A program made the position numbers and the translations under genes. This document shows, piece by piece, positions 1-10,134 of a stretch of DNA of 64,000 nt. The notes under the pieces are model-generated. The model was not told the origin of the DNA and made no database searches. It was given only the letters and a program-made list of their open reading frames with translations. Each line of letters starts with the position of its first letter. Within the stretch, counting starts at the first letter, position 1. This DNA comes from Polytrichum commune (taxonomy: Eukaryota > Streptophyta > Polytrichopsida > Polytrichales > Polytrichaceae): contig OX485805.1 in the NCBI GenBank assembly GCA_950295325.1, positions 10,478,501-10,542,500 on the forward strand. The letters run 5' to 3'.

Positions 1-522
1 GTAAAACAGAAGCAATCAAGCAGTCATGTTGTCTCGGCCCCAGATAGGAAAGAAGACAAAATGGGGGCTCACCAGGAGAAAAACACATCAAAGGTAAGGG
101 GACCCAACGCACTGCACATTTGGTGTTTTCTTAAAGTGCATGAATAGTCTTAATGGCAGTCCTCATTCCTTTATTTACAAGTGTTTGTGTTATTGCAGAT
201 AAGCGGACAAAAGGATGAAGGCTCATCGACCTCGAAATTTTGCAAGGGCGACGTTGTTGAGATCATGGGTGTTGCAGATGGGGAAGAAGAAGAGGTGGTT
301 GGTATTGGAAAAGTGGTTAACCTGGAAGGGTCCAAGTTGCATGGGGTCACAATTCCAGAAGGGTGTGTCTCAGTGGAAGTGCAAAAGAGCAAACTCGACG
401 AGTACCTTCTCTATTGCAGCGTAGATTTGGACGACCCACCGATCACGAAAATGGGACAAACAGTAGGCAACTTTATATTGTGGCCCACCCAATTCCTAAA
501 GCATCCATGTGAACTTAATTAG
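1..522 (+). CDS. C-terminal end of a CACTA-associated protein with a DUF8039-like domain (partial)
   Basis: Two exons can be read: 1-93 (open at the window edge) and 199-522, joined by a 105-base GT-AG intron (donor AAG|GTAAGG, acceptor TTGCAG|ATA), both phase 0. The visible protein begins with a polar stretch and then has the pattern VGIGKVV...LHGVTIPEGCVSVEV...VGNFILWP. This matches the C-terminal DUF8039 domain found in plant En/Spm-type transposon proteins, ending in the usual G-x(3)-WP motif. The frame closes with TAG at 520-522. The role of the domain is not known to me; its link to CACTA elements is from family knowledge. The coding part looks undamaged as far as it can be seen. Confidence 0.65.
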
Positions 523-639
523 GCTAAAGTAGGGCACGATTCATTTTGGTTAGAACAATGTGGATATTAGAGCTTCACTGTGATTGTAGTGATCGATTGA
601 ATTTAGCGGACTATATGTAGTTATTTAGTGTTCAGTGAG

Positions 640-1470
640 CTTTTTGGGTCTGATGAGTATGTTATGTCCCCCAAGTTGACTACATGTAGTCATTAGCTCT
701 AGTCACATGTTTGAAAGCAATGACTATATAAACAAAGGTTGATTTTTTGCAATTTTTGTCAACATTGTTTTCATATGTCGCATCTATATCGTCATATTGT
801 TGTGCGTGATCCTGAATGTATCTAAAGTTCTGACTACCATTTCACATACGAAGTAGTAACGTAACTGGAAATGATGACCAGTGATCAGGAAGCATACGCA
901 AATTTTTTAAGTGGATGACTATGAGTAGTCGTTTTTTCTGGACTGAAAACAATCGAGAATCAGTCAGAAACCAGTATTTTGTTTTTAAATGTGACTAGTT
1001 GTAGTCATCCGGCACTACTGGATATAGTCACGACATCTCGAATGTTTACCAACACATGTGAATGGATGACGAGCCTTAAGAATTTCAAAACTACATCAAT
1101 GACTAATTGTAGTAATCACGATCATATTCTGCAACCACTGGCAGTCATGTTATGAGAACCACGTTTCATGACATTTTAGTCATTTAGTTGAAGAAGCTGA
1201 CTAAATGCAGTCAAATAATTATGACTAATACGAGTCACATATTTGTGATTATAAATAGTCACATTTGACGGGCTGCCCAGAATCGAGAACCCAAAAATAT
1301 TTCGGGAACGCGCCATTGGGAACGTATGCCCGCAGATATGACTGTAGTCATATTTCAAAATCTGACTTGTCCGTTATGACTGGGTTGATGACTAAAATGG
1401 GTAGTAGTCATAAGGTCATTTATGCCCGTTTTTAGTCACAAAACCCAGTCATATTTCGCATGTTTTCCTA
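640..1470. repeat. CACTA subterminal repeat field with TGACTAC/GTAGTCA palindromes
   Basis: There are more than ten degenerate copies of a palindromic motif, for example GACTACATGTAGTC near 679, GACTAGTTGTAGTC near 993, GACTAAATGCAGTC near 1198 and GACTGTAGTC near 1340. They fill the non-coding stretch between the stop codon and the terminus. This is the usual location of transposase-binding sites in CACTA elements. No gene is seen here; a short reading frame on the minus strand is fortuitous. Confidence 0.65.
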
Positions 1471-1631
1471 GTAGTGATGATCAAGACTTTGTGCACAATG
1501 GGAAGAAGCTTGTAAATCCTTTGGACTCACCTACACGCCATTTGATTTTGGGCAAGGAACATGCATCCCTTAACCACATCTATCTTGTATATGCTTCTTT
1601 TTCTGTAGATCAACATGGGTTGCAGGAAGGA

Positions 1632-2396
1632 GGGGGCCATTCACGGTTGGGGTACTACTTTTGGCCGTCTAACGGAAAATGGACTTTTTTTGATAACTTC
1701 ACATGCTTGGTATGCTTAGATTTGTATTATGAAGCATATTTTGGATCATACCTACATTTCATACTCCATATCGAGTACACTGACAAAGTTAATTTAGAAG
1801 GAATAGGGTCATCTAAGATATCCTTTTGATTCCTTAAAGGACATTCAGGAGTGCTGTCTTAATTGTTCACCTTAGAATCAAGGAATGAAAATGACAACAA
1901 TAATCAATCGAAACGATCCCAAATTTTTTCCTCACACTCATCGTTCAAGTGTGTACCAATAGAACCAAATATGTATTGAATAGCAATTGCCCAACTTTAC
2001 ATGTGGCACCAAACATGTCCAAATATACATATACTCACGGCCACACGTAAAAGGAACGTCTAGTATTAGAATTGGACAAATTTTTTTATATGAATGGACA
2101 CATGACACTTTTACCAAGGTACCAATATACATAACAGGAAATAATTGACCACCAATGCACACCTAAATAGCAAAAAAATGCCACTGATGTGGCCTAGGGT
2201 TTAGGGTTTAGGGTTTAGGGTGATTATTAAATAATAATAAAAATCTTTCTTGATAAAGCTTATGAACTATCTACTTATTTATGTAAAATTTGTTGATCAA
2301 ATAATAGTAAATCATGATAAAAACCAAGATCAATGCGACGTACAAAGTCCTTAAGTCCTTTGTCCCAAAAGTAGTACCTCAACACTGAATGCCCCC
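1632..2396. mobile_element. 765-bp non-autonomous DNA transposon (MITE-like) with TIRs and GGA target duplication
   Basis: The left end starts GGGGGCCATTCAC and the right end, read on the opposite strand, starts GGGGGCATTCAG. Both continue into a shared GTACTACTTTTGG block, giving imperfect terminal inverted repeats of about 35 bp. The element is flanked by GGA at 1629-1631 and GGA at 2397-2399, and the flanking protein reads through in frame when the insert and one GGA are removed. No long reading frame is present, so it is non-autonomous. A 3-bp duplication fits the CACTA or PIF/Harbinger groups; I cannot assign the superfamily. Confidence 0.75.
2194..2221 (+). repeat. Interstitial plant telomere-type tract
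   Basis: Almost four perfect TTTAGGG units lie in tandem. They are inside the 765-bp inverted-repeat element, close to its right third. Similar degenerate tracts occur near 8416 and 36842. Confidence 0.85.
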
Positions 2397-2676
2397 GGAG
2401 ACATTAAGAGAGAGGATCGACAAAATTGGACTGCCGTTCAACGCCTTGCATCCAAAAAAATGCAAAATTGTTTATTGGAACTTCGAGCATGTGCACAACA
2501 TCGAAAGGAGAGGACAAAGGGTACACAATACTACTTAAAGGTTGTATCGTCCTATATAGATATCTTTCTTTCTATTCACTTATCTTTGTTTGATAAATGT
2601 AAAGTTGCATCAAAAGTATCATTCTTTCTTCGTTTGTGGAAACTATGGTTGCATTTAGGAACCCACACTTATTCTT

Positions 2677-2735
2677 TAACACTATATTCGTTAAATTGAG
2701 ACTTTTTGGGCATTTTGAGATAATCACATAAATAA
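2677..2735 (+). repeat. Dispersed repeat core, copy 1 (TAACACTATATTCG)
   Basis: This is the core TAACACTATATTCGTTAA followed by GAGACTTTTTGG and a TTTTGAGAT block. It marks the point where the coding fragment to the left ends, so it may be an element terminus. The same core recurs at 4214 and 30244 in this orientation and at 13979 in the opposite one. Confidence 0.6.
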
Positions 2736-2814
2736 GAACAAGGATAAATGGAACACATATTGGAGAAAGTTGTAAGATGCGAACACTTTGAGCGGGTGTT
2801 TAGAACAAGAACCC

Positions 2815-3105
2815 CATTAATAACTCATATTTGGGATTGTTTAGGGTGGGCAATCCAAACCTTAGGCCAAGTTGAAGGGGAAATCTTAAAACATTTATAT
2901 TATCGCACAAAAACTTGTATGAATATGGTTTAGTTAGCGCAATCCAAACCATAGATCATATTGAAGGGGAAATATGTGAACCAATATAATATAACATACA
3001 AAATATTCCAAACTCATATTTGTGATGGTTTAGGTAGGGCAATCCAAACCTTAGACCATATTGAAGGGGAAATCATGTGACACTTATATTATTGCAAAAA
3101 AAACA
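2815..3105 (+). repeat. Degenerate tandem repeat, three copies
   Basis: Three copies of a unit of roughly 90-110 bp contain TTTAGGTAGGGCAATCCAAAC and then CATATTGAAGGGGAAAT. They lie near 2840, 2925 and 3030. No gene is seen. Confidence 0.6.
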
Positions 3106-3214
3106 TACAAATTATGGCATGTAAAATGCATAGCATGCTAACACCACACATCCATTGGATAGTGCGACCCAAAATGTTCTTGCCTATGGCTCACAACCCT
3201 ACGCCTACTATGGC

Positions 3215-4035
3215 CTATCTAGCCTCGGAGACTACCTCTTTTTCTTTTGCTTCATTTTCTTTTGCTTTTTTTTCTTTTGCCTCTTTTTCTTTTGCCTCTT
3301 TTTCTTTTGTTGCGGCTTCTTTTGCTCGCATTGCTTCAACATTCCTGAAAATCTCCGCCCCGCGACTATAGCCATTCTTGGGGTGACCGCCATCAATAAC
3401 ACATTTTGGATTCCGTCGGCCGCCCGAATTATACGACGAAGAATTCGAATACGATGAAGTGGACTGTCTTGCATTAATTTTCTGGTCATGGAGTAGAAAC
3501 GCTCCAACTCGACGGACGCATTAGCCCGCATAGGTCTACGGGTGGGAGCAACCTGCAACGCGTGAATGCAAGAACACACGTGTTAGTTTAGGGAGGAAGA
3601 CCCAAACGTGTCACACGTTCATTTTTTAAGTGCCGGATGATTGTAATGCGCAGTTAACCATGTTTTGGGGGGGGGGGGGTTCACCTTGTCACCGGGGGCG
3701 TTCCCGTCGGAGTCGGCGAGGAGGGGCAATGCGTCCCGCAAAGGAATAGGAAGGGTGCCACTCTTCGTAGGCCGAGCGTCCATCCGCAGCCGCCGTTGAG
3801 GTGTACTACTGCCGCCGGGCCGAGACGGGGACGTCCGGACGCATTTGCGATTTATGCCCTTGAGCGGCGACGGGGACGGAGATGGCCGGAAGATTTGCTT
3901 GGGTGGGGGGCTATCGACGACGCCGGCGTCAATAGGCTCCTTGGAGTAGTCGATGGTGGACGCGGCATCGTAGACGGTCTCGTAGAAGAAGCTCCCCAAG
4001 TTTGATTCGCTGACGATGTCAATCGAGGCCTCCAA
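3215..4035 (-). pseudogene. Two-exon gene of unknown function with Lys/Glu-rich tail, probably frameshifted
   Basis: Exon 1 is 4035-3685 (starts MEASIDIVSESNLG, proline- and serine-rich). A 132-base GT-AG intron follows (donor GACAAG|GTGAAC, acceptor GTTGCAG|GTTGC, phase 0). Exon 2 starts at 3552 with VAPTRRP. From about position 3470 the homologous reading shifts to another frame, which reads SSYNSGGRRN, NGYSRGAEIFRNVEAMRAKEAA and then repeated KEKEA units, stopping at TAG (3217-3215). This second frame matches the 13252-13641 exon (SYNSGARLD, YSCGPEIFKAIEAIGA), so a frameshift or a missed small intron is likely. The KEKEA units come from a CTTTTTCTTTTGC-type simple repeat and would form a charged helix. 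Function unknown. Confidence 0.5.
3236..3310. repeat. Pyrimidine-rich simple repeat encoding KEKEA units on the minus strand
   Basis: Four to five tandem copies of a 15-base TTTCTTTTGCCTCTT-like unit lie in the coding tail of the minus-strand gene. Because the period is a multiple of three, copy-number changes keep the frame. Confidence 0.7.
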
Positions 4036-4199
4036 ACGCTGATGGGAAAATTAAAACAAACAAAACCCAAGGGGAGGGGGGCAGGGGGGGAGCATGAGAA
4101 AATCGATATACAATTGAGGCATACTATATCACACACAATGGCACACCATGTAGTATCTCAAATGAGTTTATTATATTTCGCGTGAGCGTACAACTCTCT

Positions 4200-4625
4200 G
4201 TACATATAGTCCTTAACACTATATTCGTTAATCGGAGACTTTGGAAAGTCTCAAAATCAAATTCACCCATAGTTTGGGATGCCAATATTGTGAGCATACA
4301 TTATAATGGGAACATTGGGAACATTGGGAAAATGATAGTTCATAAGTTTGTACGCAAAGAATATTCACATTACTAAATATAGTAATTTTAAATATCGTGA
4401 TCAAAACATGAACTTCACATGGAAAATAACAATCAAATCTCCCAAAAAATGGTTTTATGTCATTATAGAGTCTAGGATGCGCATCCCATATGGAAAGGTC
4501 TTATTGAATTAGATGGCATATCCCAAACTTATTTAAAATAAGTTTGAATGTAGCCGCAATACAACCAAGTCTATACAATGCCCCTATTTTCACACTAATT
4601 CCAACCTATGTTATGTCCACCGAAA
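4200..4625 (+). repeat. Dispersed repeat, long copy A (pairs with 30233-30660)
   Basis: The repeat starts ATAGTCCTTAACACTATATTCG and continues with GGAGACTTTGGAAAGTCTC, AGTTTGGGATGCCAATATTGTG, GCGCATCCCATA and GGCATATCCCAAAC. All of these recur in the same order at 30233-30660. The GAGACTTT/AAAGTCTC part is a short hairpin. The left edge abuts a VQLSVHIVL-like coding remnant (about 4152-4213). Confidence 0.65.
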
Positions 4626-5155
4626 GATGTATCCACAAACACACCCACCACGATTGTCCCGTCAATATTGTTAGCCGATCGGGAAGAGAGTTCACATTCA
4701 TTATCTAAAGACGATGCATATGTCGACAACACAAAGGCACTATCTACTACATCCACTACCATCACACCTAAAAAACAACCATGGAATGGACAAAGGCACT
4801 ATCTACTACATCCACTACCATCACCACGATGCTATGCAAATAAGAGTGGACACACTATATGTGAGTATATATGACCTGAAATACATACATTTTCCAACTA
4901 AAGAGACAATAATGACTAGCAAACCAAAGACACGCTCGCATTGTGGACATTAAAAAGTAGGTGTTGGGATACCATTGGAGAACCTCATAAATAAACACGA
5001 ACATGTGTTCCAAAACAATCCATGGTCATGTGCAAATAATCCTTATTTTTCCATTCCAATAAACATGGGCATCACATGGTGTTATTTATTATCTTTAGAA
5101 GGCGTTGAAATGATTTGTTAAGTAACCATGGACATGGTTCTACATCAATACAAGA
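4626..5155. other. AT-rich non-coding stretch with one 34-bp duplication
   Basis: No gene or RNA is recognised. A block starting CAAAGGCACTATCTACTAC occurs twice, near 4732 and 4791, as a short tandem duplication. The small reading frames across it are explained by that duplication. Confidence 0.5.
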
Positions 5156-5159
5156 CATG

Positions 5160-6260
5160 ATTTTCACATATGTTCACGAACGCGCGGTCGTAAAGCACAT
5201 CCCATTTCATGATCAAATTGTGCATGGGACAAACAACACATGATGTTAAAGATCACACGATACATATATTCACATTGGTGTCAAAGAACATTATACATGC
5301 ATATGAAAAAAACTCAATGATATGGATTTAAAAAATATTAGTCGCATACACAGTCGATACGATGTATGTCGTCGATTATAGGCCCAAAATACAAAAAAAT
5401 ACGACTTGGGATATACGAATGGGCGTTCGTATACCTCCCTATACATATTCCAGGAGGGTATCTTCATGAACGGCCGCGCGTATGTCACATGTTGTATTTT
5501 TTATGACAAATAAAATTTAGACTGTAATAATTGTGGTATTTTACGGATGTACTTTCGCAAAAAGTATGCCATCATACGGGTATTTGGGGCAATTGGATTG
5601 GTATACTCCATACGAATGGCCGTTCGTAAAGCTTTGGTAGATATCTTTATGAATGCCCATTCGTATATCATCATGACATACTTATATCATATATCATCAT
5701 CATATTTGGGTCGATGCATAGATGTGTCTATGTATGGATGTTGTTTGGATACATAGACCATATTCACAAGTGGTATTTACAAACGACCGTTCATAAGGCT
5801 TTGGGTCATATATTTACGAACTTGCGTTCGTATATCACCATGACATATTGTTTGGGTCTATGCATAGATGTATGTCCATCTATGGATGTTCCTAGACACA
5901 TAGACCATACTCATAGGTGGTATTTACGAACGCACGTTCGTATATCACTATGCTATATTGTTTGGGTCTATGCATAGATGTATGTCTATCTATGGATATT
6001 GCTAGATACATAGACATACTCACAGGTGATATTTACGAACGCACGTTCGTAAACTCTTAGCCATCACATGTGATTGAATCATTAATACAAATGCGTTCAT
6101 TTGTGATTTACGAACGCGCGTTTGTAAACTCTCAATCACCATATATGTTTCAACCAATACTACAAATGCGTTGATTTGTGATTTACGAACGTGCGTTTGT
6201 AAACTCTCAACCATCATCTATGTTTGAACCAATACTACAAATGCATTGATTTGTGATTTG
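5160..6260. repeat. Outer palindrome field, unit copy 1 (ACGAACGNNCGTTCGT in tandem spacers)
   Basis: The palindrome, often degenerate, recurs near 5170, 5410, 5613, 5780, 5811, 5923, 6032, 6107 and 6182. It sits in two kinds of tandem unit: one of about 109 bp with a GGGTCTATGCATAGATGTATG block (5.81-6.03 kb), and one of about 75 bp with an AATACTACAAATGCGTTGATTTG block (6.03-6.26 kb). The flanks vary between TTTACG and TATACG types. No gene is seen. Confidence 0.75.
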
Positions 6261-6271
6261 TGATTTATATT

Positions 6272-6679
6272 TGTACCATAGGTTGGTTGAAGGCTTGAAG
6301 CTTAATAGAAACATTGGATCTGGATTCGGTTTGCGAAAACCACCTTTGACCAAAAACGTTAGCTAGTCATAAGGACCCGAAAACTCCACTATAGGTTGTA
6401 GAAGGTTACAAATGCCAGCTCTAAGCTTATATTATGGAAACAACATCTAAAAGTTGGCCATTCAGACCAAAAACGTGAGCTCGTAGGTAGTGTCCAAGAC
6501 ATATTTTTTAGCCTTAAACGGAAGTTTAAGGCGATCATACGTCAAAGGAGTTTTCTAGAGATGCACTAGGTTGGGAGGTGTTTTTGCAAGGCTTGGAAAT
6601 GATTAGCAACAAAAGAGTTAATGTAGCAAGGAAGGACTGCAAACACCCATTAACAATGGGCTTTCATATATACGTACTA
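6272..6679 (+). repeat. Left arm of a ~400-bp inverted repeat
   Basis: The arm starts TGTACCATAGGTTGGTTGAA and is matched in inverted orientation by 11412-11808 with only scattered differences over about 400 bp. Landmarks shared by both arms are GGATCTGGATTCGGTTTGCG, GCCAGCTCTAAGC, GAGATGCACTAGGTTGGG and ATATATACGTACT. The palindrome arrays lie directly inside both arms. Confidence 0.85.
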
Positions 6680-6689
6680 TGCAGCATTT

Positions 6690-7203
6690 CGTTGCTACGC
6701 AGAAGTTTACAAAAATATGGGCCGATGTTTACGTACGCCCATTCGTAAATGTGCATCGAGGTTTACAAACGCCCGTTCGTAAATGTGGGCCGAGGTTTAC
6801 GAACGCACGTTCGTAACTGTGCAACACTTGGTTGCTGCGCAGAAGCTTACGAAAATGTGGGCCGATGTTTACGAACGCACGTTCGTAACTGTGCAGCATT
6901 TGGTTGCTGCGCCGAAGTTTACGAAAATGTGGGCCGAGGTTTACGAACGCCCGTTCGTAAATGTGCGCTGACGTTTACGAACGTACGTTCGTAACTATGC
7001 AACACTTGGTTGCTGCGCATAAGTGTACGAAAATGTGGGCCGAGGTTTGCGAACGCCCGTTCGTAAATGTGGCCGAGGTTTACGAACGCCCGTTCGTAAA
7101 TGTGGCGGAGATTTACGAACGGGCATTCGTAAATGTGGCCAAGGTTTACGAACGGGCATTCGTAAATGTGCGCTGACGTTTACGAACGCGCGTTCGTAAA
7201 CCT
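6690..7203. repeat. Inner palindrome array, left side of unit copy 1
   Basis: About eleven copies of TTTACGAACGNNCGTTCGT lie in 33-70 bp units with linkers ATGTGGGCCGAGG and GCAACACTTGGTTGCTGCG. The array is the inverted counterpart of the one at 10135-11345. Short open frames through it (repeats of YERPFVNV and RTHVRKC) are by-products of the repeat. Confidence 0.85.
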
Positions 7204-8409
7204 CCGGAATACGCGGCGGTATATGCGGTGGATATACGTTGTACGTACATGAAGTGTGTAGTGTGGACGTATAGAAATGTGATATGCGCGCACTCCTACA
7301 AGTCTCTAGAGCAGTCTCTAGAGCATGCCACAAAAAAGAGCTATGGTGTGGGGGGGAAGACCTTTAAGTACTGCTCTAGGGCGATTCAAAATCCCTTGGA
7401 TGCTCTTTAAAAAGCGGATTCCCGCCGCCTACCTTAACCTAACAATATGTCATTCTATCCATGCGAAACATGTATGACGCTATGTATGGAACATGTATGG
7501 CATGCATGCAACATATTGAAAATATTAATGTCGCTCGCACACCTTAGGTGTTACCAAGGCCTCAGGATAAAAATATAAATACTATAATAGTCAAATGTTA
7601 TTGAAATATGATGATGCTTAACATTAAATAAATGATTTGCGACCAAGTTATGAAATCCAAGTTTTTGGGCAATTGATACCTATATGTTACCAAGGTCTAA
7701 GTGATATATATATATACACATACATACAATGAGGTAAGAGTGGGTCAAAATTAGTTGTGGAGGCCCCTAAAATTATATATATTATATGATTCACATCAAA
7801 ACATGTCCAGAATATGCTCACTAAGTGTGTGGACACCAATAAAAAGTCGGATTAATTTGGAATGGCTTGTAAGGTAGAGGAAGGGTATGATATGAAACCA
7901 TACCTAAATATAATGTAGGTCTTAATTTAAGTGCAAACCTAGATGTGGAAAGATTGAATTAATCCGGAATGTGTGGCAAGATTGAAATTAATTTGGAATG
8001 GTACATAAGGTAGACTAAGCATATGAATTCAAAACATACCTAGGTCGAGTCACACTAATTGCATGTTTTTGTATCCTACGAGAAGTAGGTGCATAACTAA
8101 AAGTATTCATTTAAAGTTGAGTCTTAAGACATGCATGTTAGAATAAGATTAAGTATGGACTGTGTGATCAAAATGCACTCAACATTATTAAGGTGAAAGA
8201 GGAAGAATTCCAAACTTCACTTTTGACATAAACCAAAGTTGTATCTCAAATCCAATTTTGAATCTTAAAATGACAATCGGCATGATTCTCAATAGTTGTT
8301 ATTAACCGGATGAAACAATATCCAATCCAACCAACATTGGTAGACCAGTTGGACATGCCCACATACCACAACATGGCCACATATTTTGAATATTGGTAAG
8401 ATTAAAAGA

Positions 8410-8452
8410 TTTAGGGATGTAGGGTTTAGGGTTTGGGGTTAGGGTTTGTGAA
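8410..8452 (+). repeat. Degenerate telomere-type tract in spacer copy 1
   Basis: GTAGGGTTTAGGGTTTGGGG and the following TTAGGGTTTG are degenerate TTTAGGG repeats. The equivalent tract in spacer copy 2 is at 36840-36880. Confidence 0.7.
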
Positions 8453-9234
8453 AGTTGTGCATGTCCGACAGTTAATACAATAGATTACACACACAAACGA
8501 TATTGACTACTCAATAGCCCATATTGCACTCACTTAATTATGTAGAATGCACATTTTATACTTGCCAAACATCCGATCACATGGCTCAAATACACTTAGT
8601 TCAAGTTGAAGTTAAAGTTCAATGCACTATACAAATGTTAGTTCAAGTTGACACCTAATTATATGAATTGATGACATGTTCGAAATTGAATTTCCCTCTA
8701 CCTCTACCTCTACTAAAATTAAGTTCACCCCCTCCCCCCAATCTCAAATTGTGTATTTTATGAAGCTAATAATGATTATAGGAACTAATAAACAACTTGA
8801 AAGATATTTCATTCTTGAAACCAAAATATTTCAAAACACCATATGAGCATCCTTGGGGTTGGATTCTTCATCAAATTTCTACTAAATGATGTGCATTGTT
8901 CACTACAAATTTATACTCCCTATATACCTAATGTTTACAAAAGAACCAAATGTATAGGGACTAATAGAATGGGGAGAAAAAATTCATTTGTATTTATACT
9001 AAGCTATTCAAATCAATATGATAAACACCTATACTACATATACATAATACAAGACATGAATTAAGCATGCCTTCATTACTTACAAATTTTACTTTTATTT
9101 TCATGCAAGAGAGTCATCGAACGTTTTTCCATCCTAACAAGTATGGACAAGGTAGTCATATGACTGCCTCCATAATATGACAACAATTCATGTATCGTAA
9201 CTTGGATGAAACTAACACATTTCAATGGTAACAA

Positions 9235-9435
9235 ATTCCCTCCCCACCCCTATCCCATCCCATCCCATCCCCTCCCCACACCCCATCCCACCACATCCCA
9301 ACCCTTCTCACGTGGAGGAGGCCACGTAGCAACGATAGGGAAACCCTAGCGGCGTTGGCTACCTCCCCGCACCCCTTCTTCTCCTTTCATTGTCATTTGG
9401 AGCATAGAAAGGAGAAGCGGAACGCTGAGCACATG
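9235..9435 (+). promoter_or_regulatory. Promoter-like block, copy 1: C-rich tract, G-box, telo-box
   Basis: A pyrimidine-rich tract of CCCATCCC type (9240-9303) is followed by a G-box CACGTG (9309-9314) and a telo-box AAACCCTA (9341-9348). Downstream is CTACCTCCCCGC and TTGTCATTTGGAGCA. The same order is kept in the second copy (37640-37895). Telo-boxes and G-boxes are known plant promoter elements; that this is an active promoter is inference. Confidence 0.45.
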
Positions 9436-10134
9436 CGGAGCGGAGCTCTTGTCATTTCTTTATTCATATCTTTTCTTTGTTTTGTTGGCGCGCGTGTTTG
9501 AGAGTCGTAAATTTCTTTTGAGGGTTGCAAGTTTGCTAGTAGAGAGCTTGAGAGCTACAAACTTGAAAGTTGCATACACATAAGAGTTGTTGCAAGGGTT
9601 TGTATGTAACGTGCGAGGGCTTAAGAGTGTGAGGGAGGAATGACTAATGTGAGGGTGCAGTAGATTGAATTTACAATTATGAGGTTTTCAAAGTTTTTCA
9701 CTAAATGAGGAAGCACAAGTTTTGGATGTATACCAATTCAACGTGCATAGTGTAATCCTCCTGAACTCACTTCCTTCATATTTTGAAATTCTTTTCATTG
9801 TTGAATTCCATGTGTTTTTTTCCATGTATGTTGAGCTTTGGCATGTTTTGTTTGCAAGCTTCCCGATGTTTTTCGATTTAGTGTTCTCTCACAACCTGAA
9901 ACTCAATTATGTTTTCATTCGGTTGTTTCAATTTTTATCGTTCTCAAGTTTTATCTTCACTTGCAATATGTAAAGGCACCAATTCAAGGTTGATAGGTAT
10001 CAATCACAAACCAAAAGTGGCAAGATGGAATGGACAAATCACTGATACATATCAACCACTCCACTATAGACCAATGCATATTTGTATTTGTTTATATATG
10101 AATATAAAAAAAATATGTACATGCGTAAATACCG

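Larger units (their letters stand above)
1..1476 (+). mobile_element. 3' part of a CACTA (En/Spm-like) DNA transposon
   Basis: The right terminus reads CCTAGTAGTG and ends at 1476, which on the other strand is CACTACTAGG, a typical CACTA terminal inverted repeat. Inside it, from about 640 to 1470, are many short subterminal repeats of the type TGACTA-N-TAGTCA, as expected for the binding sites of a CACTA-encoded protein. At the left is the last part of a gene with a DUF8039-like C-terminal domain of the kind found next to CACTA transposases. The left half of the element lies outside the window. Immediately after 1476 a different coding frame begins, so the element appears to have landed inside a gene. 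The 3-bp target duplication cannot be checked from here. Confidence 0.75.
1477..2676 (+). pseudogene. Gene fragment with RLWKLWL motif, broken by two transposons
   Basis: Coding resumes right after the CACTA terminus (DFVHNGKKLVNPLD...HLILG...VDQHGLQEG) and runs to 1631. It is interrupted by a 765-bp inverted-repeat element and continues in the same frame from 2397 (GDIKREDRQNW...RTKGTQYYL...SYIDIFLS...VSFFLRLWKLWL). Removing the insertion and one GGA restores the frame exactly. I recognise the pattern as a family seen in many copies in plant genomes, in which a later VQLSCHF-like block follows; a weak match to that block (VQLSVHIVL) is at about 4152-4213. I do not know its function and suspect it is itself carried by a mobile element. 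The 5' part is cut off by the CACTA element, so the gene is dead. Confidence 0.55.
7204..10134 (+). other. Central spacer of unit copy 1, colinear with 35241-38730
   Basis: No protein is recognised in these 2.9 kb. In order it shares with 35241-38730: a GCGGCGGTATAT block; CCCTTGGATGCTNTTT (7390); CACACCTTAG-TGTTACCAAGG (7540); ACAATGAGGTAAGAGTGG (7727); TTAGGGTTTGGGGTTAGGG (8425); a C-rich tract (9240-9300); CACGTG plus AAACCCTAGCGGCG (9309-9354); TTGTCATTTGGAGCA; and a GAGAGCTTGAGAG region (9545). The shared order shows the two are copies of one ancestral unit. The spacer has a promoter-like look near 9.3 kb but no clear downstream coding start of its own. Confidence 0.7.

Noticed and set aside
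2680-2690. CACTATATTCG read as a CACTA-element terminus with TAA target duplication
   Set aside because: All four genomic sites have TAA on the outer side, so TAA is part of the repeat and not a target duplication; no paired end with matching flanks was confirmed.
6690-7203. CRISPR-like array
   Set aside because: Repeats are palindromic with regular spacing, but the spacers are themselves repeated, and all other evidence says nuclear plant DNA.
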